Source: Holophagae bacterium (GTDB lineage Bacteria > Acidobacteriota > Thermoanaerobaculia > Thermoanaerobaculales > Sulfomarinibacteraceae). Taken from it: 14,638 nucleotides of DNA. Shown in pieces: positions 1-7,399 of the stretch. Both the position numbers and the translations under genes were made by a program. The notes beneath the pieces are model-generated. The model did no database searches, had not been told where the DNA came from, and was given only the letters and a program-made list of their open reading frames with translations. The stretch covers positions 1 through 14,638 of the forward strand of contig JAUWTC010000013.1 in the NCBI GenBank assembly GCA_030609785.1. The letters are read 5' to 3'. Position 1 is the first letter of the stretch. The number at the start of each line of letters is the position of its first letter.

Positions 1-2
1 CA

Positions 3-1016
3 CACGATTCCAAGATTTTCCCCGAGTCTTTGAGCCGGATTCGAAACCGACTGGCGGGATTGTCAATGGATATCGAAGAATTGACTGTCGTTTACGACAA
101 GGGAAACCTGTCCAAGGCCAACCAAGAGATGGTCGATAAGGCGCCTTTTCACTACGTGACCTCATTGACGCCGATATACCATGCCGACTTGACACAAATC
201 CCAATAGACGACTATTCCCCGCTGCCAAAGGGGAGTCGCCTCGAGGGTGTCCGGGCATTGCGATTAACCCACAATATCTGGGGTGGTGAGCGCACGGTGA
301 TCCTCTTCATCAGCGAACAACTCCGCGATGGGCAAATCCGTGGTCTACAGCAACACCTGGACAAACGTCTCAAGACTCTCGCTGAGTGGAAAAAACAATT
401 GGGAAAACCTGACGGACGCCCATGTAATGAAGCGATAGCGTCCAAGCGGATCGACAAGCTCCTCAGCGGTCAGCACCTCCGAGATATCCTCCACATCGAG
501 TATCACCCAAAAAGAAAAGGGTCTGCCAAGCTGGAGTATTGGGTCGACGAAGACGCACGATTGCACCTGCATACCGAGGTCTTTGGCAAGCGAATCGTGG
601 TCACCAACCGTCACGAGTGGTCAACCGAAGATATCCTTTTGGCCTACCGTGGACAAAGCCACGTCGAGGCGGTTTTTCGTCAATGCAAAGACGACGAGCA
701 TCTCGCCATACGCCCTCAATTTCATTGGACAGACCAGAAGATACACGTACATGCTTTCATCTGTCTTCTCGCTTTGTTGCTGGCTCGTACGGTCGAGTAC
801 AAAGTCCGTCACCTGGACGGTCCAAAATCCCTTTCCGGTCTCCTCGATGCTCTTGCAAACATACGCCTTGCCATGGTGCTACAGCCGTCCGGAAAACAGG
901 GCGGTCGCCCCAGGGTCGAATGGCAACTCGAAGATGCCGACAAAGATCTCGCTAAACTCTTCCAGGCCATTGTCCCCAATCAGGCCCCGTTTGTGTATAC
1001 CCGCAAAATGACCTGA
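3..1016 (+). CDS. IS1634-type (IS4 superfamily) transposase, 5'-truncated by the window edge
   Basis: The reading frame is open to the left edge, so the TTG at 30 is probably internal and the gene starts outside the window. The visible part is about 338 residues. It carries the second catalytic Asp region (VVYDKGN, near nucleotides 90-110) and the Glu-bearing C1 signature YRGQSHVEAVFRQCK around 645-690. That signature fits the Y-(2)-R-(3)-E-(6)-K spacing of the IS4 superfamily except that Q sits at the Arg position. After it comes the hydrophobic IHVHAFICLLALLLAR helix typical of IS1634-type enzymes. Family knowledge says such proteins catalyse DDE cut-and-paste transposition. The first catalytic Asp should lie to the left of the window, so I cannot say whether the element is intact. 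The gene ends 204 bp before ftsE and reads in the same direction. Confidence 0.9.
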   Translation, partial: HDSKIFPESLSRIRNRLAGLSMDIEELTVVYDKGNLSKANQEMVDKAPFHYVTSLTPIYHADLTQIPIDDYSPLPKGSRLEGVRALRLTHNIWGGERTVILFISEQLRDGQIRGLQQHLDKRLKTLAEWKKQLGKPDGRPCNEAIASKRIDKLLSGQHLRDILHIEYHPKRKGSAKLEYWVDEDARLHLHTEVFGKRIVVTNRHEWSTEDILLAYRGQSHVEAVFRQCKDDEHLAIRPQFHWTDQKIHVHAFICLLALLLARTVEYKVRHLDGPKSLSGLLDALANIRLAMVLQPSGKQGGRPRVEWQLEDADKDLAKLFQAIVPNQAPFVYTRKMT

Positions 1017-1029
1017 AGCCCTTCTGTTT

Positions 1030-1053
1030 CCTCTTCTTAAGAGGGAATATTCC
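1030..1053. other. Two adjacent palindromes after the transposase gene
   Basis: CCTCTT and AAGAGG (1030-1035 and 1039-1044) form a 6-bp stem with a CTT loop. It runs directly into the perfect palindrome GGAATATTCC (1044-1053). No U-tract follows, so this is a weak terminator at best. It lies where the right end of the insertion sequence should be and may be part of that end. The terminal inverted repeat cannot be identified because the left end is outside the window. I see no gene in 1017-1220. Confidence 0.35.
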
Positions 1054-1176
1054 TACGACGTCAGTAAACTCGCGCTAGCCCGATGATCGAAAGCTGACGG
1101 CCGGCTTCCGGACCATCCCGGCGGAATGACGCCAACCGGGAATCGCAGGCGGTGCTGGGCCCTACGATTTCAACTG

Positions 1177-1207
1177 CTGACTCCTGGAACCCGGATTCCG
1201 GTACACT
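1177..1207 (+). promoter_or_regulatory. Possible weak ftsEX promoter with overlapping palindrome
   Basis: TACACT at 1202-1207 resembles a -10 box and lies 13 bp before the ftsE ATG. CTGACT at 1177-1182 is a poor -35 with a long 19-bp spacer. The palindrome CCGGATTCCGG (1191-1201) abuts the -10. If used, this promoter would give a leader of only a few nucleotides, in keeping with the missing Shine-Dalgarno sequence before ftsE. Alternatively the genes are read from the transposase side. Confidence 0.28.
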
Positions 1208-1220
1208 GCTTGCCGTTACC

Positions 1221-1889
1221 ATGATTCGCCTCAGGAATCTCACGAAGACCTATGACGGACGCAGGATTCTGCGCGGGATCGACCTCCAGGTCGAAGCCGG
1301 TGAGTTCCTGTTTCTGACCGGGGCCTCCGGCGCTGGGAAGAGCACCCTGCTGAAGCTCCTCTACGCGGCTGAAAGGCCGTCAGACGGTGGCGTGTGGGTG
1401 GCGGGCCAACGCGTTGATCAGTTGTCTCGCCACAAGTTGGCGCTGCTTCGACGGAAGATCGGTGTGATTTTTCAGGATTTCAAACTTCTTCGCCACAAGA
1501 CCGTGTTGGAAAACGTGACCTTTGTTCTCCGTTTCCACGGATTGCGTACTCGGGAAGCACACCGTCGGGCGTACCAGGTTCTCAAACGTCTGGGTCTTCA
1601 CCATCGCCAATCTGCCCTGCCCGAGGTTCTTTCCGGCGGCGAACAGCAACGTGTCGCGATCGCCAGGGCACTCGCCTATCAGCCGCGCCTGATTCTGGCC
1701 GACGAACCGACGGGCAATCTGGACGCCGATCTGGCGGGGGAACTCTTGAGCCTGTTGTGTGACATCAACTATCAAGGGGCCACCATCATGGTAGCGACCC
1801 ACGATCATGCCTTGCTGGAGGCGATGCCGGCCAGGACCCTGGTGTTGCATCAGGGCCGGATCGAGTATGACGGGAGCTGGCCCCCGTGA
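1221..1889 (+). CDS. ftsE: Cell-division ABC transporter ATP-binding protein FtsE
   Basis: This is a 222-residue ATPase, the usual FtsE length. It shows Walker A GASGAGKST (34-42), a Q-loop in the FtsE-typical context IGVIFQDFKLL (Q85), signature LSGGEQQRVAIARA (137-150), Walker B LILADEPTGNLD (157-168) and H-loop His194 in ATHDH. FtsE works on the cytoplasmic face with the membrane protein FtsX. In studied species the pair couples ATP hydrolysis at the septum to activation of a periplasmic peptidoglycan hydrolase. I chose ATG 1221 because the protein then begins MIRLRNLTKTY, the standard ABC start; a longer frame from 1152 has no homology-like sequence. There is no clear Shine-Dalgarno sequence, so the message may be nearly leaderless. 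The stop overlaps the ftsX start. Confidence 0.93.
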   Translation: MIRLRNLTKTYDGRRILRGIDLQVEAGEFLFLTGASGAGKSTLLKLLYAAERPSDGGVWVAGQRVDQLSRHKLALLRRKIGVIFQDFKLLRHKTVLENVTFVLRFHGLRTREAHRRAYQVLKRLGLHHRQSALPEVLSGGEQQRVAIARALAYQPRLILADEPTGNLDADLAGELLSLLCDINYQGATIMVATHDHALLEAMPARTLVLHQGRIEYDGSWPP

Positions 1890-2743
1890 TGATGCACATC
1901 TTCGAAGAGGGTCTGGCTCTTCTGCGTCGCCGGGGCGCGGTCAGTGCAGTCCTGGCATTGTCAATGGCAGTGCCCATGGCGTTGGCAGGCTTCACGACAA
2001 GCCTGAGCCTGTGGTCTCGACCTCTGGTGGCTTTGGAGAGCCACGCCACGGTTGTCAGGGTCCTCCTCCATCCAAGAATGGACGTAGCGCAACGACAAGC
2101 TTGGATTGCCGAACAGGCCCGCAATCACCGGGACTGGCGCCTGTCCGAGATCGACCGGGAGACCTTGGAAGAGCGCCTTCAGGTGTGGTTTCCCTACCTC
2201 GAGGATCTTCTTGAAGGCGAGCACGCGATCGAGTTGCCGACGCTGGTCGAGATCGAGGCCGGAGATCCCGAAGAGGTCACTGCTCTGGCCGAAGGCCCGG
2301 CCGTGATCGCCGTTGGACCAACATCTTCCATCGACCGGGTCCTCGGCCTGACGGCGCGGACGATGACATGGCTCCTCGGGGCCATCAGTGTGATCTTGCT
2401 GGCGTCTGCATTCTTGCTGGCGGCCACATGGATCCACCTTGAGGTCTTCCGCCACGCCGATGAGATCACGATCATGCGTCTGGTCGGAGCAACCGAGAGC
2501 GCTATCAGGAGTCCCTTTGTAGTTGCCGCCCTGATACCAGGCATCTGTGCCGGTCTGGCCGCTTCCGTGGGAGCCTGGTATCTGATCCGCATGGTCGCGA
2601 TTGCGGTTGAGGCGGTTGGGCTGAGCGCCCCGGTCTTTCCTCCCTGGTTGGTGGCAGCCGAGATTGGAGTGGGTGTGGTCCTGCCGATGGCGGCTGCCCT
2701 GGTCACGATGGCCCGTCACGCGAGGGTTGGTGAGACGGACTGA
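1886..2743 (+). CDS. ftsX: Cell-division membrane protein FtsX
   Basis: This 285-residue protein has the FtsX topology. TM1 is at about 19-41, followed by an extracytoplasmic domain at about 50-155, TM2 at 160-183, TM3 at 209-234 and TM4 at 253-275. Between TM2 and TM3 lies the conserved cytoplasmic motif EITIMRLVGAT (193-203), which in the family contacts FtsE. The extracytoplasmic loop normally recruits an amidase or endopeptidase activator; no such gene is visible next door. GTG 1886 gives a 4-nt GTGA overlap with the ftsE stop and lies 9 nt after GGAG (1873-1876). ATG codons at 1889 and 1892 are also possible and change the protein by only one or two residues. The gene converges on the Exb operon's terminator. 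Confidence 0.9.
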   Translation: MMMHIFEEGLALLRRRGAVSAVLALSMAVPMALAGFTTSLSLWSRPLVALESHATVVRVLLHPRMDVAQRQAWIAEQARNHRDWRLSEIDRETLEERLQVWFPYLEDLLEGEHAIELPTLVEIEAGDPEEVTALAEGPAVIAVGPTSSIDRVLGLTARTMTWLLGAISVILLASAFLLAATWIHLEVFRHADEITIMRLVGATESAIRSPFVVAALIPGICAGLAASVGAWYLIRMVAIAVEAVGLSAPVFPPWLVAAEIGVGVVLPMAAALVTMARHARVGETD

Positions 2744-2821
2744 AAGCGATCCTTCGGGAATCTTCCCGCGAACGAACCCATCCTCTCGCAAAGAACGCCA
2801 AGAAAAGAAGAAAGCAGGGGC

Positions 2822-2847
2822 AAAAAAAGGCGCCCCGAAGGGCGCCT
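2822..2847 (-). terminator. Intrinsic terminator of the Exb-TonB-PATAN-TPR operon
   Basis: Read on the minus strand, a perfect 8-bp stem (AGGCGCCC and GGGCGCCT, 2828-2835 and 2840-2847) with a 4-nt loop is followed by seven T residues (2828 down to 2822). It starts about 20 bp after the stop of the TPR gene. On the plus strand the hairpin is not followed by a T-run, so it serves mainly the minus-strand operon. Confidence 0.88.
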
Positions 2848-2867
2848 CAAAATCAGAGAAATAAAAC

Positions 2868-4091
2868 TCACTGCTCGCGGAGCATTTTGAGGTGTTCGCG
2901 AAGGTCATTCGCCTCTTCAACCTCGCCGATGGCTTCGAGTTCTTTGATCTGCTGTTCGAGGGCGATGAGTTTGCGTTCGTACGCAGCCTTTGCTAAGTCA
3001 GCCTCTACGTTCTTGGCGGCATCGGCTTTCTTTTTCTCGACGTCGCTGACCTTCCTTGAATTCCCGGCATTCTTGTACGCCGTGATGGCATCGTCATATT
3101 TCTTGGTCTTGTCGTAGACGAAACCCATTTGGTTGTGGACCTGGGTCCGCATTTTCCCGCTGACGCCGATCTTCAGGGCCTGCTGCAAATCGGTAATGGC
3201 GGATTTGTACTGGCCCAGATTGGTGTTGCATTGTGAATGGTAGTAGTGCACCAGGGCATTCTGGGGTTGCTTGGATCGAGCCCGGTCAAACCACCCCAAT
3301 GCCTTCTGGTAGTCCTTGGCGCCCAGGCGGGTCTCTCCAGCAAGCAGAAGGTTGTCAAATGTGGGCGAGGCGCTCGCCAGTTTTTCGGCAATGACGGCGC
3401 CTTGAGAGTAGTAGCTGTCCTTCTGCGAGCCGCCGGCACGGCGACCGGCGGAGATCGCTGACTTGACAGCGGAGGTTCCACTCTTGGTGCTGGACGGGTC
3501 CAGTTCAAACGCTTTTTTGAACGCAGCGAAGGCCTTGCCGTAGTCCTCTTCTTTGCTGTAGGCATAACCGAGGGTGTAGAACATTTCTGAGTTCTTCGGG
3601 GTCGCTTTGGTTTGGGCTTCCAAAACGTTGACGGCCTCTCCGGGGAACCCGGCCATAATCGCAGCATTGGCGAAAGCCGGCGCATAACTCTGGCGGGCCC
3701 GAGTATCCAGATCGGAGTAACGGACCTTCTTGAGAGTCAGGTACGCGTCATTGTACTGTTTGGCCTGGATCAGAGTCTGTCCGAGTGCGATGGCATACGA
3801 AGCATTGCCAGGGTCCAACTCGGTGGCCTTTCGAAGACTGGCCAGAGCTTTTGACGTCTTTTTGTCCCCCCGCAGGGAGAGCCCCAACAAATAGTGGCTT
3901 CCGGCGTGGTCGGGACTTTGCTCAACGACCTTTTGAAACCACTGAACGGCGTTCGAATACTCTCGGGCCCTGAAGGCCTCAAGGCCTTTGTTGTAGTCCT
4001 GATTGTCCTCGGCTCCAGCCGGAAGGGCCACCGCGAGGAGCAGGATCCCGACGCACAATCTGGCGCCGAGGCGGAATCCTGAGTGAATCAT
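2868..4091 (-). CDS. Secreted TPR-repeat protein with C-terminal coiled coil
   Basis: This is a 407-residue protein with a Sec signal peptide: a basic start, the hydrophobic stretch CVGILLLAVALPAGA, and a likely cut after Ala27 (no lipobox Cys). Tetratricopeptide repeats follow at roughly 31-63, 65-97, 168-200, 246-278, 280-312 and 314-345, with an irregular stretch between 98 and 165. Residues 350-407 are charged and heptad-like, predicting a coiled coil. The expected place is the periplasm, where TPR proteins act as assembly scaffolds. It is the last gene of the exbB-exbD-exbD-tonB-PATAN operon, 17 bp after the PATAN stop, with AGGAGG five bases before ATG. The context suggests a partner or adaptor of the Exb/TonB machine. 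The exact function is unknown. Confidence 0.85.
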   Translation of the reverse strand: MIHSGFRLGARLCVGILLLAVALPAGAEDNQDYNKGLEAFRAREYSNAVQWFQKVVEQSPDHAGSHYLLGLSLRGDKKTSKALASLRKATELDPGNASYAIALGQTLIQAKQYNDAYLTLKKVRYSDLDTRARQSYAPAFANAAIMAGFPGEAVNVLEAQTKATPKNSEMFYTLGYAYSKEEDYGKAFAAFKKAFELDPSSTKSGTSAVKSAISAGRRAGGSQKDSYYSQGAVIAEKLASASPTFDNLLLAGETRLGAKDYQKALGWFDRARSKQPQNALVHYYHSQCNTNLGQYKSAITDLQQALKIGVSGKMRTQVHNQMGFVYDKTKKYDDAITAYKNAGNSRKVSDVEKKKADAAKNVEADLAKAAYERKLIALEQQIKELEAIGEVEEANDLREHLKMLREQ

Positions 4092-4108
4092 GAACGCCTC
4101 CTTGAGGT

Positions 4109-4945
4109 TCAGGATGAACCTTCGTCAATTCCGCCGAGCAGGGGGCGAACCTGCTCGTCAAACATCGCTGCGACTTCGGCACCCTTGAGGAGAGAAATGG
4201 CCTTGGAATTTTGTGCGACCATTTCTCGGATGATGCCAAGGTCTCCACCCCGTTCGATCGAGGTGCACGCGCCGGCATATTGTTTTTCAATCGTCTTTTC
4301 GCCGCCGGAACCGACGACGTCGACGGCCACGGTGCGGATTTTTTCGGCCAGACCCAGAAGGGTGATCGGACTGGGGCCGGCTTGAAAACCGCCGTTGTCC
4401 TGACCCTCTTCCGGTTCTCTGAGGGCGACAAGTCCTGATGTGATCATTCCGAAGAGGAGCTTCGATACGTCGAACGCAGACCAGCGGAGGATGGTCGCTA
4501 CTTGCTCGATCGAACGCCGCCCATCGACATGGGTGACCAGGATCCACTCTTGAGGACTGAGTGTGACCTGATCCTGCCCTTCCCTTGGGGAAAAGAACGG
4601 CACCAGGTCCAGCGAGGGAATACGGCGCGACAGAACCCGCCACTCGTCCAGGCGTCGGGCAGCTTCCATCATCAGATTGGCGTTGGAACGCTGCACGGTT
4701 ACGTCGGTTGAGGTTTCCCCCGGTGTGAAGGAAAAATCTCCGGTTGACCAGATGGCCATCTCATAAACGGCCTGTTCTCCGCGGAGATTTCCGATATTGG
4801 CATCGATAATCTGGCCGTCTTTGAGGAAGATCTTCCCCTGGTCGTCTCCATTGATCAGATGGAAGGCTCCGGTCTTTCCGGACACGCTGACCAACTGGAT
4901 CACGTCCGGAAGGGAGAGTTCTGAGAGTGAGCCTTGCAGAGCCAT
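4109..4945 (-). CDS. PATAN-domain (DUF4388) protein
   Basis: This is a 278-residue soluble protein with no signal peptide or TM segment. Residues 1-100 match the PATAN/DUF4388 pattern: ALQGSLSELSLPDVIQLVS, then SGKTGAFHL, a G-x-I-F-x-x-G-x-I-x-x-A hairpin, GEQAVYEMAIWSTGDFSF. Residues about 125-175 (SPQEWILVTHVDGRRSIEQV to SGLVAL) look like the winged-helix-like domain that often follows PATAN. The tail is helical and unassigned. In studied examples PATAN domains act as protein-protein modules in signalling and motility regulators, often with receivers. Here the gene sits 25 bp after tonB and 17 bp before the TPR gene, so a cytoplasmic regulator or adaptor of the Exb/TonB complex is a reasonable inference. 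The Shine-Dalgarno sequence is weak, which suggests coupled translation. Confidence 0.87.
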   Translation of the reverse strand: MALQGSLSELSLPDVIQLVSVSGKTGAFHLINGDDQGKIFLKDGQIIDANIGNLRGEQAVYEMAIWSTGDFSFTPGETSTDVTVQRSNANLMMEAARRLDEWRVLSRRIPSLDLVPFFSPREGQDQVTLSPQEWILVTHVDGRRSIEQVATILRWSAFDVSKLLFGMITSGLVALREPEEGQDNGGFQAGPSPITLLGLAEKIRTVAVDVVGSGGEKTIEKQYAGACTSIERGGDLGIIREMVAQNSKAISLLKGAEVAAMFDEQVRPLLGGIDEGSS

Positions 4946-4970
4946 AGAGTTCTGGTATCTCCCGTTCGTT

Positions 4971-5696
4971 TTACTGCAGGTTGAACCGAACAGTCAGGAT
5001 GTAGAGAACCTCGACCGGTTTCCCGTTGAGTGTCGAAGGTTTGAAGGTCCACTTTCTGACGGCTGATTCTGCGGATTCCGTCAGACCCAGCGGCAGACCC
5101 CTGAGTACGATGACCCTGGTCACTTTCCCTACCTTGCCAATGGTGCACTCCAACACGACCACCCCCTGGATGCGGGCTCGACGCGCCGCTTCGGGATAGA
5201 TGGGGTTGGGTCCGCTGAGTCGTACCGGCTCCGTGATGTTGCCGCCGACAACGAACCTGATCGGTCCTTCGGGTTCGGGCGCCGGAGGCGCGTCGGGAAC
5301 CCCGAGGATCAGACTGTCGTCCGCGATGAAATCCAGATCCTCCTCGGGATCTTCCTCACGAATCGGCTCCGGCTCGTCCGGCGTCGGATCGGGGATCGGG
5401 ACCTTCTTGGTCTTAGGCTTGGGAATCTGCTGCAGCTCCTGCTTCGGGGGTTGCTTGAACTTGACCTGTTTGACCACGTAGATCTTGGTTTTCTTCTGGT
5501 CGTGGTCACCGGCGTCGTCGCCCCAGACCAGGAAGTTCCAATTCATAATAAAGAACACCGCATGCAGGACCATCGCACAGATAAACGCGATTCGAGCAAA
5601 TTTCGCATCCTGCGCTTCCTCCATCGCGATGATTTCCATCACCGTCTGGGGGAGCTGGGGCCCCTTTTGGGCTGCGGGCTTGGGAGTCTCATTCAT
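4971..5696 (-). CDS. tonB: TonB-family energy transducer
   Basis: This is a 241-residue protein with TonB layout. It has a cytoplasmic N-terminus, one TM helix at about 34-58 (FARIAFICAMVLHAVFFIM) and an acidic Pro-rich periplasmic linker (82-145). The TonB C-terminal domain covers about 150-241, containing YPEAARRARIQGVVVLE and the SAVRKWTFKPSTLNGKPVEV strand pair. His45 inside the TM helix is placed like the ExbB/ExbD-coupling histidine of classical TonB, so this copy is probably energised by the proton gradient. The partner outer-membrane receptor is not in the window. The start ATG 5696 lies 13 bp after the second exbD stop. The protein is longer at the N-terminus than classical TonB (33 residues before the TM), as is common outside Proteobacteria. 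Confidence 0.93.
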   Translation of the reverse strand: MNETPKPAAQKGPQLPQTVMEIIAMEEAQDAKFARIAFICAMVLHAVFFIMNWNFLVWGDDAGDHDQKKTKIYVVKQVKFKQPPKQELQQIPKPKTKKVPIPDPTPDEPEPIREEDPEEDLDFIADDSLILGVPDAPPAPEPEGPIRFVVGGNITEPVRLSGPNPIYPEAARRARIQGVVVLECTIGKVGKVTRVIVLRGLPLGLTESAESAVRKWTFKPSTLNGKPVEVLYILTVRFNLQ

Positions 5697-5709
5697 CCTT
5701 CACCCCCGA

Positions 5710-6186
5710 TTACTGAGCTACGCCCAGCATGGTCCAGATATTACTGATTTCACGCTGGGTTGGAATGGAAATGGTTTCGATCTTGATCCCGCCGTCTTCG
5801 ACCGGGGTTCTCAAGATGTCGAAGACATAGATCATGTTGCCGTAAGTCGCCTCGGGGTCGGTTCGCAGAATCACTGGTTTCTTCGGATTCTCGCGGAGTG
5901 TCTCCGCGATATAAGGCAGCAGTTTATCGGCGATCTGTTCTTTGGCCATTGGATTTCCGTCGAGCTGAAGGTCTCCCCCGGGCTGCACGAAGACATCGAT
6001 CGAGTCCTCTTGTTTGATCTCGGGTGTCTCGGTGTTGTCTTCGGGAAGAGCGAAATCCAACCCGCGAGTCGCGGAGAACACCGAGGTGACCATGAAGTAA
6101 ATGATCAAGAGGAACGAGATGTCGGCCATGGAGCCGGTGAAGATCTCTGACTCGATCTCCCGCTTGCTATTTTTGAATACTCCCAT
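5710..6186 (-). CDS. exbD: ExbD/TolR-family biopolymer transport protein (second copy)
   Basis: This 158-residue ExbD/TolR protein has a short cytoplasmic N-terminus, one TM helix at about 20-40 (SMADISFLLIIYFMVTSVF) and a periplasmic domain. Asp22 in the MAD motif corresponds to the essential proton-carrying Asp of ExbD and TolR. The periplasmic part has the family core, ending with strand-helix segments such as KPVILRTDPEATYGNMIYVFDIL. It is 11 bp downstream of the first exbD and 13 bp upstream of tonB. The periplasmic domain differs clearly from the first copy (for example FVQPGGDLQLDGNPM is absent there), so the two are paralogues that may form a mixed rod inside one ExbB pentamer. Confidence 0.92.
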   Translation of the reverse strand: MGVFKNSKREIESEIFTGSMADISFLLIIYFMVTSVFSATRGLDFALPEDNTETPEIKQEDSIDVFVQPGGDLQLDGNPMAKEQIADKLLPYIAETLRENPKKPVILRTDPEATYGNMIYVFDILRTPVEDGGIKIETISIPTQREISNIWTMLGVAQ

Positions 6187-6197
6187 GATCGCCCCCG

Positions 6198-6638
6198 TCA
6201 GCCGTCGACGGTTCTCTGGTCTGAGAGCAGGTAAATGGTCTTGACCTTCGACTGCTTCAGAGCATCGAGAACCGCGTCGACTTTTTCGTAGTGCACATCC
6301 TCGTCCGCCTTGATGATGAATTCCTTGGTGGGGTCCTGAGCAACCACGGTGGAGGCAAAGGTGATGACCTCCTCATTGGTGCTGACGGGCAAGGACATTT
6401 CTTCACCGGTGGAGACCCTGACTATCTCGCCCGTGTCCGGGGAGGAAATCGAGATCACCGCGGCCTTTTTGGGGATATTTTTGCGCACCCAGGTTTCCGG
6501 AAGGTCGACCTGGGTCCGGTCTACCTCGGTGTTGTAGGTCAACACGAAGAAGACGATCAGCAGAAAGACGATGTCTGCCATCGACGCCGTGAAAATCTCA
6601 CCGCCGCTCTTCTTCACTCTACCGCGGATGACTGCCAT
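6198..6638 (-). CDS. exbD: ExbD/TolR-family biopolymer transport protein (first copy)
   Basis: This 146-residue ExbD/TolR protein has the TM helix at about 20-38 (SMADIVFLLIVFFVLTYNT), which carries the proton-path Asp22. A periplasmic domain of about 105 residues ends in EFIIKADEDVHYEKVDAVLDALKQSKVKTIYLLSDQ, the typical ExbD C-terminal core. It works in the inner membrane as part of the proton-driven ExbB-ExbD motor. ATG 6638 follows AGGGAGG and lies 27 bp from the exbB stop. The basic, Gly-rich N-terminus (VIRGRVKKSGGEIFTASMAD) is parallel to that of the next gene, which shows the duplication. Confidence 0.92.
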   Translation of the reverse strand: MAVIRGRVKKSGGEIFTASMADIVFLLIVFFVLTYNTEVDRTQVDLPETWVRKNIPKKAAVISISSPDTGEIVRVSTGEEMSLPVSTNEEVITFASTVVAQDPTKEFIIKADEDVHYEKVDAVLDALKQSKVKTIYLLSDQRTVDG

Positions 6639-6665
6639 CGCGGCCTCCCTTCGTTCGTATCACTC

Positions 6666-7334
6666 TCACGCCTTGGGCGCGTCGGTGCCCTGGGTCGAGC
6701 TGTACCGCTGACTGTCCATCTCGATGAAGGTTTCCATCAACATGTTGGTGGCGGTCTCGATGTCACGCACGAAGCGGGTGATCTTGGTGTTGTACCAGTT
6801 GTAGGCCAGCTGGGCCGGAATGGCGACGATCAGGCCGGTTGCGGTCGTGATCAACGCTTCCGAGATGCCGGATGCGACCGCGCCGGGGTTGGTCAAACCT
6901 TCGGCCGCGAGGGTGGCGAAGGACTTGATCATGCCGGTAACGGTCCCGAGGAAGCCCAACATCGGGGCGACGTTGGCTGTGGTGGCCAAAACGCCCATGC
7001 GGCGCTCGAGCCGGTCCAGTTCGTACATCGCTGCATTTTCGATGGTCTTCTCGATGTCTTCACGGGTGTGGCCGAAGCGCAGGAGGCCGGCCTTCATCAC
7101 CGAGGCCACCGGACCGCGGCTTTGCTCGCAGACCTTGATCGCTTCTTTGACGTTCCGGTTAACCAGAAGAGCCTTGCGGATCTTGGTCAGGAACTCGTTG
7201 ACGTTGATTTTCGCCTTCGAAAAGACGATGTATCTCTCGATGATGAACGTCAGTGCCAGGAGCGAGAAAAAGAGAAGGGGCCACATCATGGGTCCACCCT
7301 GGCGGAAATAGGTTGCGAGCGTTCCGAAGTGCAC
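6666..7334 (-). CDS. exbB: MotA/TolQ/ExbB proton channel family protein
   Basis: This is a 222-residue protein with three TM helices: about 17-37 (MWPLLFFSLLALTFIIERYIVF), 120-142 (ANVAPMLGFLGTVTGMIKSF) and 156-178 (GISEALITTATGLIVAIPAQLAYNW). The cytoplasmic loop between TM1 and TM2 contains the family stretch IEKTIENAAMYELDRLERRMGVLATTA. The APMLGFLGTVTGMI and ISEALITTATGLIVAIPA motifs define the family, with the conserved TM2/TM3 Thr residues lining the proton path. It forms the pentameric stator of the Exb/Tol motor. The start is GTG 7334, chosen because AGGAGG precedes it on the minus strand by seven bases. It is the first gene of a six-gene operon. ExbB fits better than TolQ because a TonB-type gene follows and no TolA, TolB or Pal is seen. 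Confidence 0.93.
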   Translation of the reverse strand: MHFGTLATYFRQGGPMMWPLLFFSLLALTFIIERYIVFSKAKINVNEFLTKIRKALLVNRNVKEAIKVCEQSRGPVASVMKAGLLRFGHTREDIEKTIENAAMYELDRLERRMGVLATTANVAPMLGFLGTVTGMIKSFATLAAEGLTNPGAVASGISEALITTATGLIVAIPAQLAYNWYNTKITRFVRDIETATNMLMETFIEMDSQRYSSTQGTDAPKA

Positions 7335-7399
7335 GATCTTCCTCCTATAGGTTTACAAGTTCTCGGGTCTGGGCCGGCCCCAGAAAAGCCCGGAGTTCG

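Noticed and set aside
2755..2768. CGGGAA/TTCCCG hairpin after ftsX as its terminator
   Set aside because: The stem is short with a 2-nt loop and no T-run follows, so it is not convincing.
1961..2920. 319-codon minus-strand frame opposite ftsX
   Set aside because: Composition (Gln, Asp, Arg-rich, no domain) and full overlap with ftsX mark it as a shadow; it would also run through the terminator.
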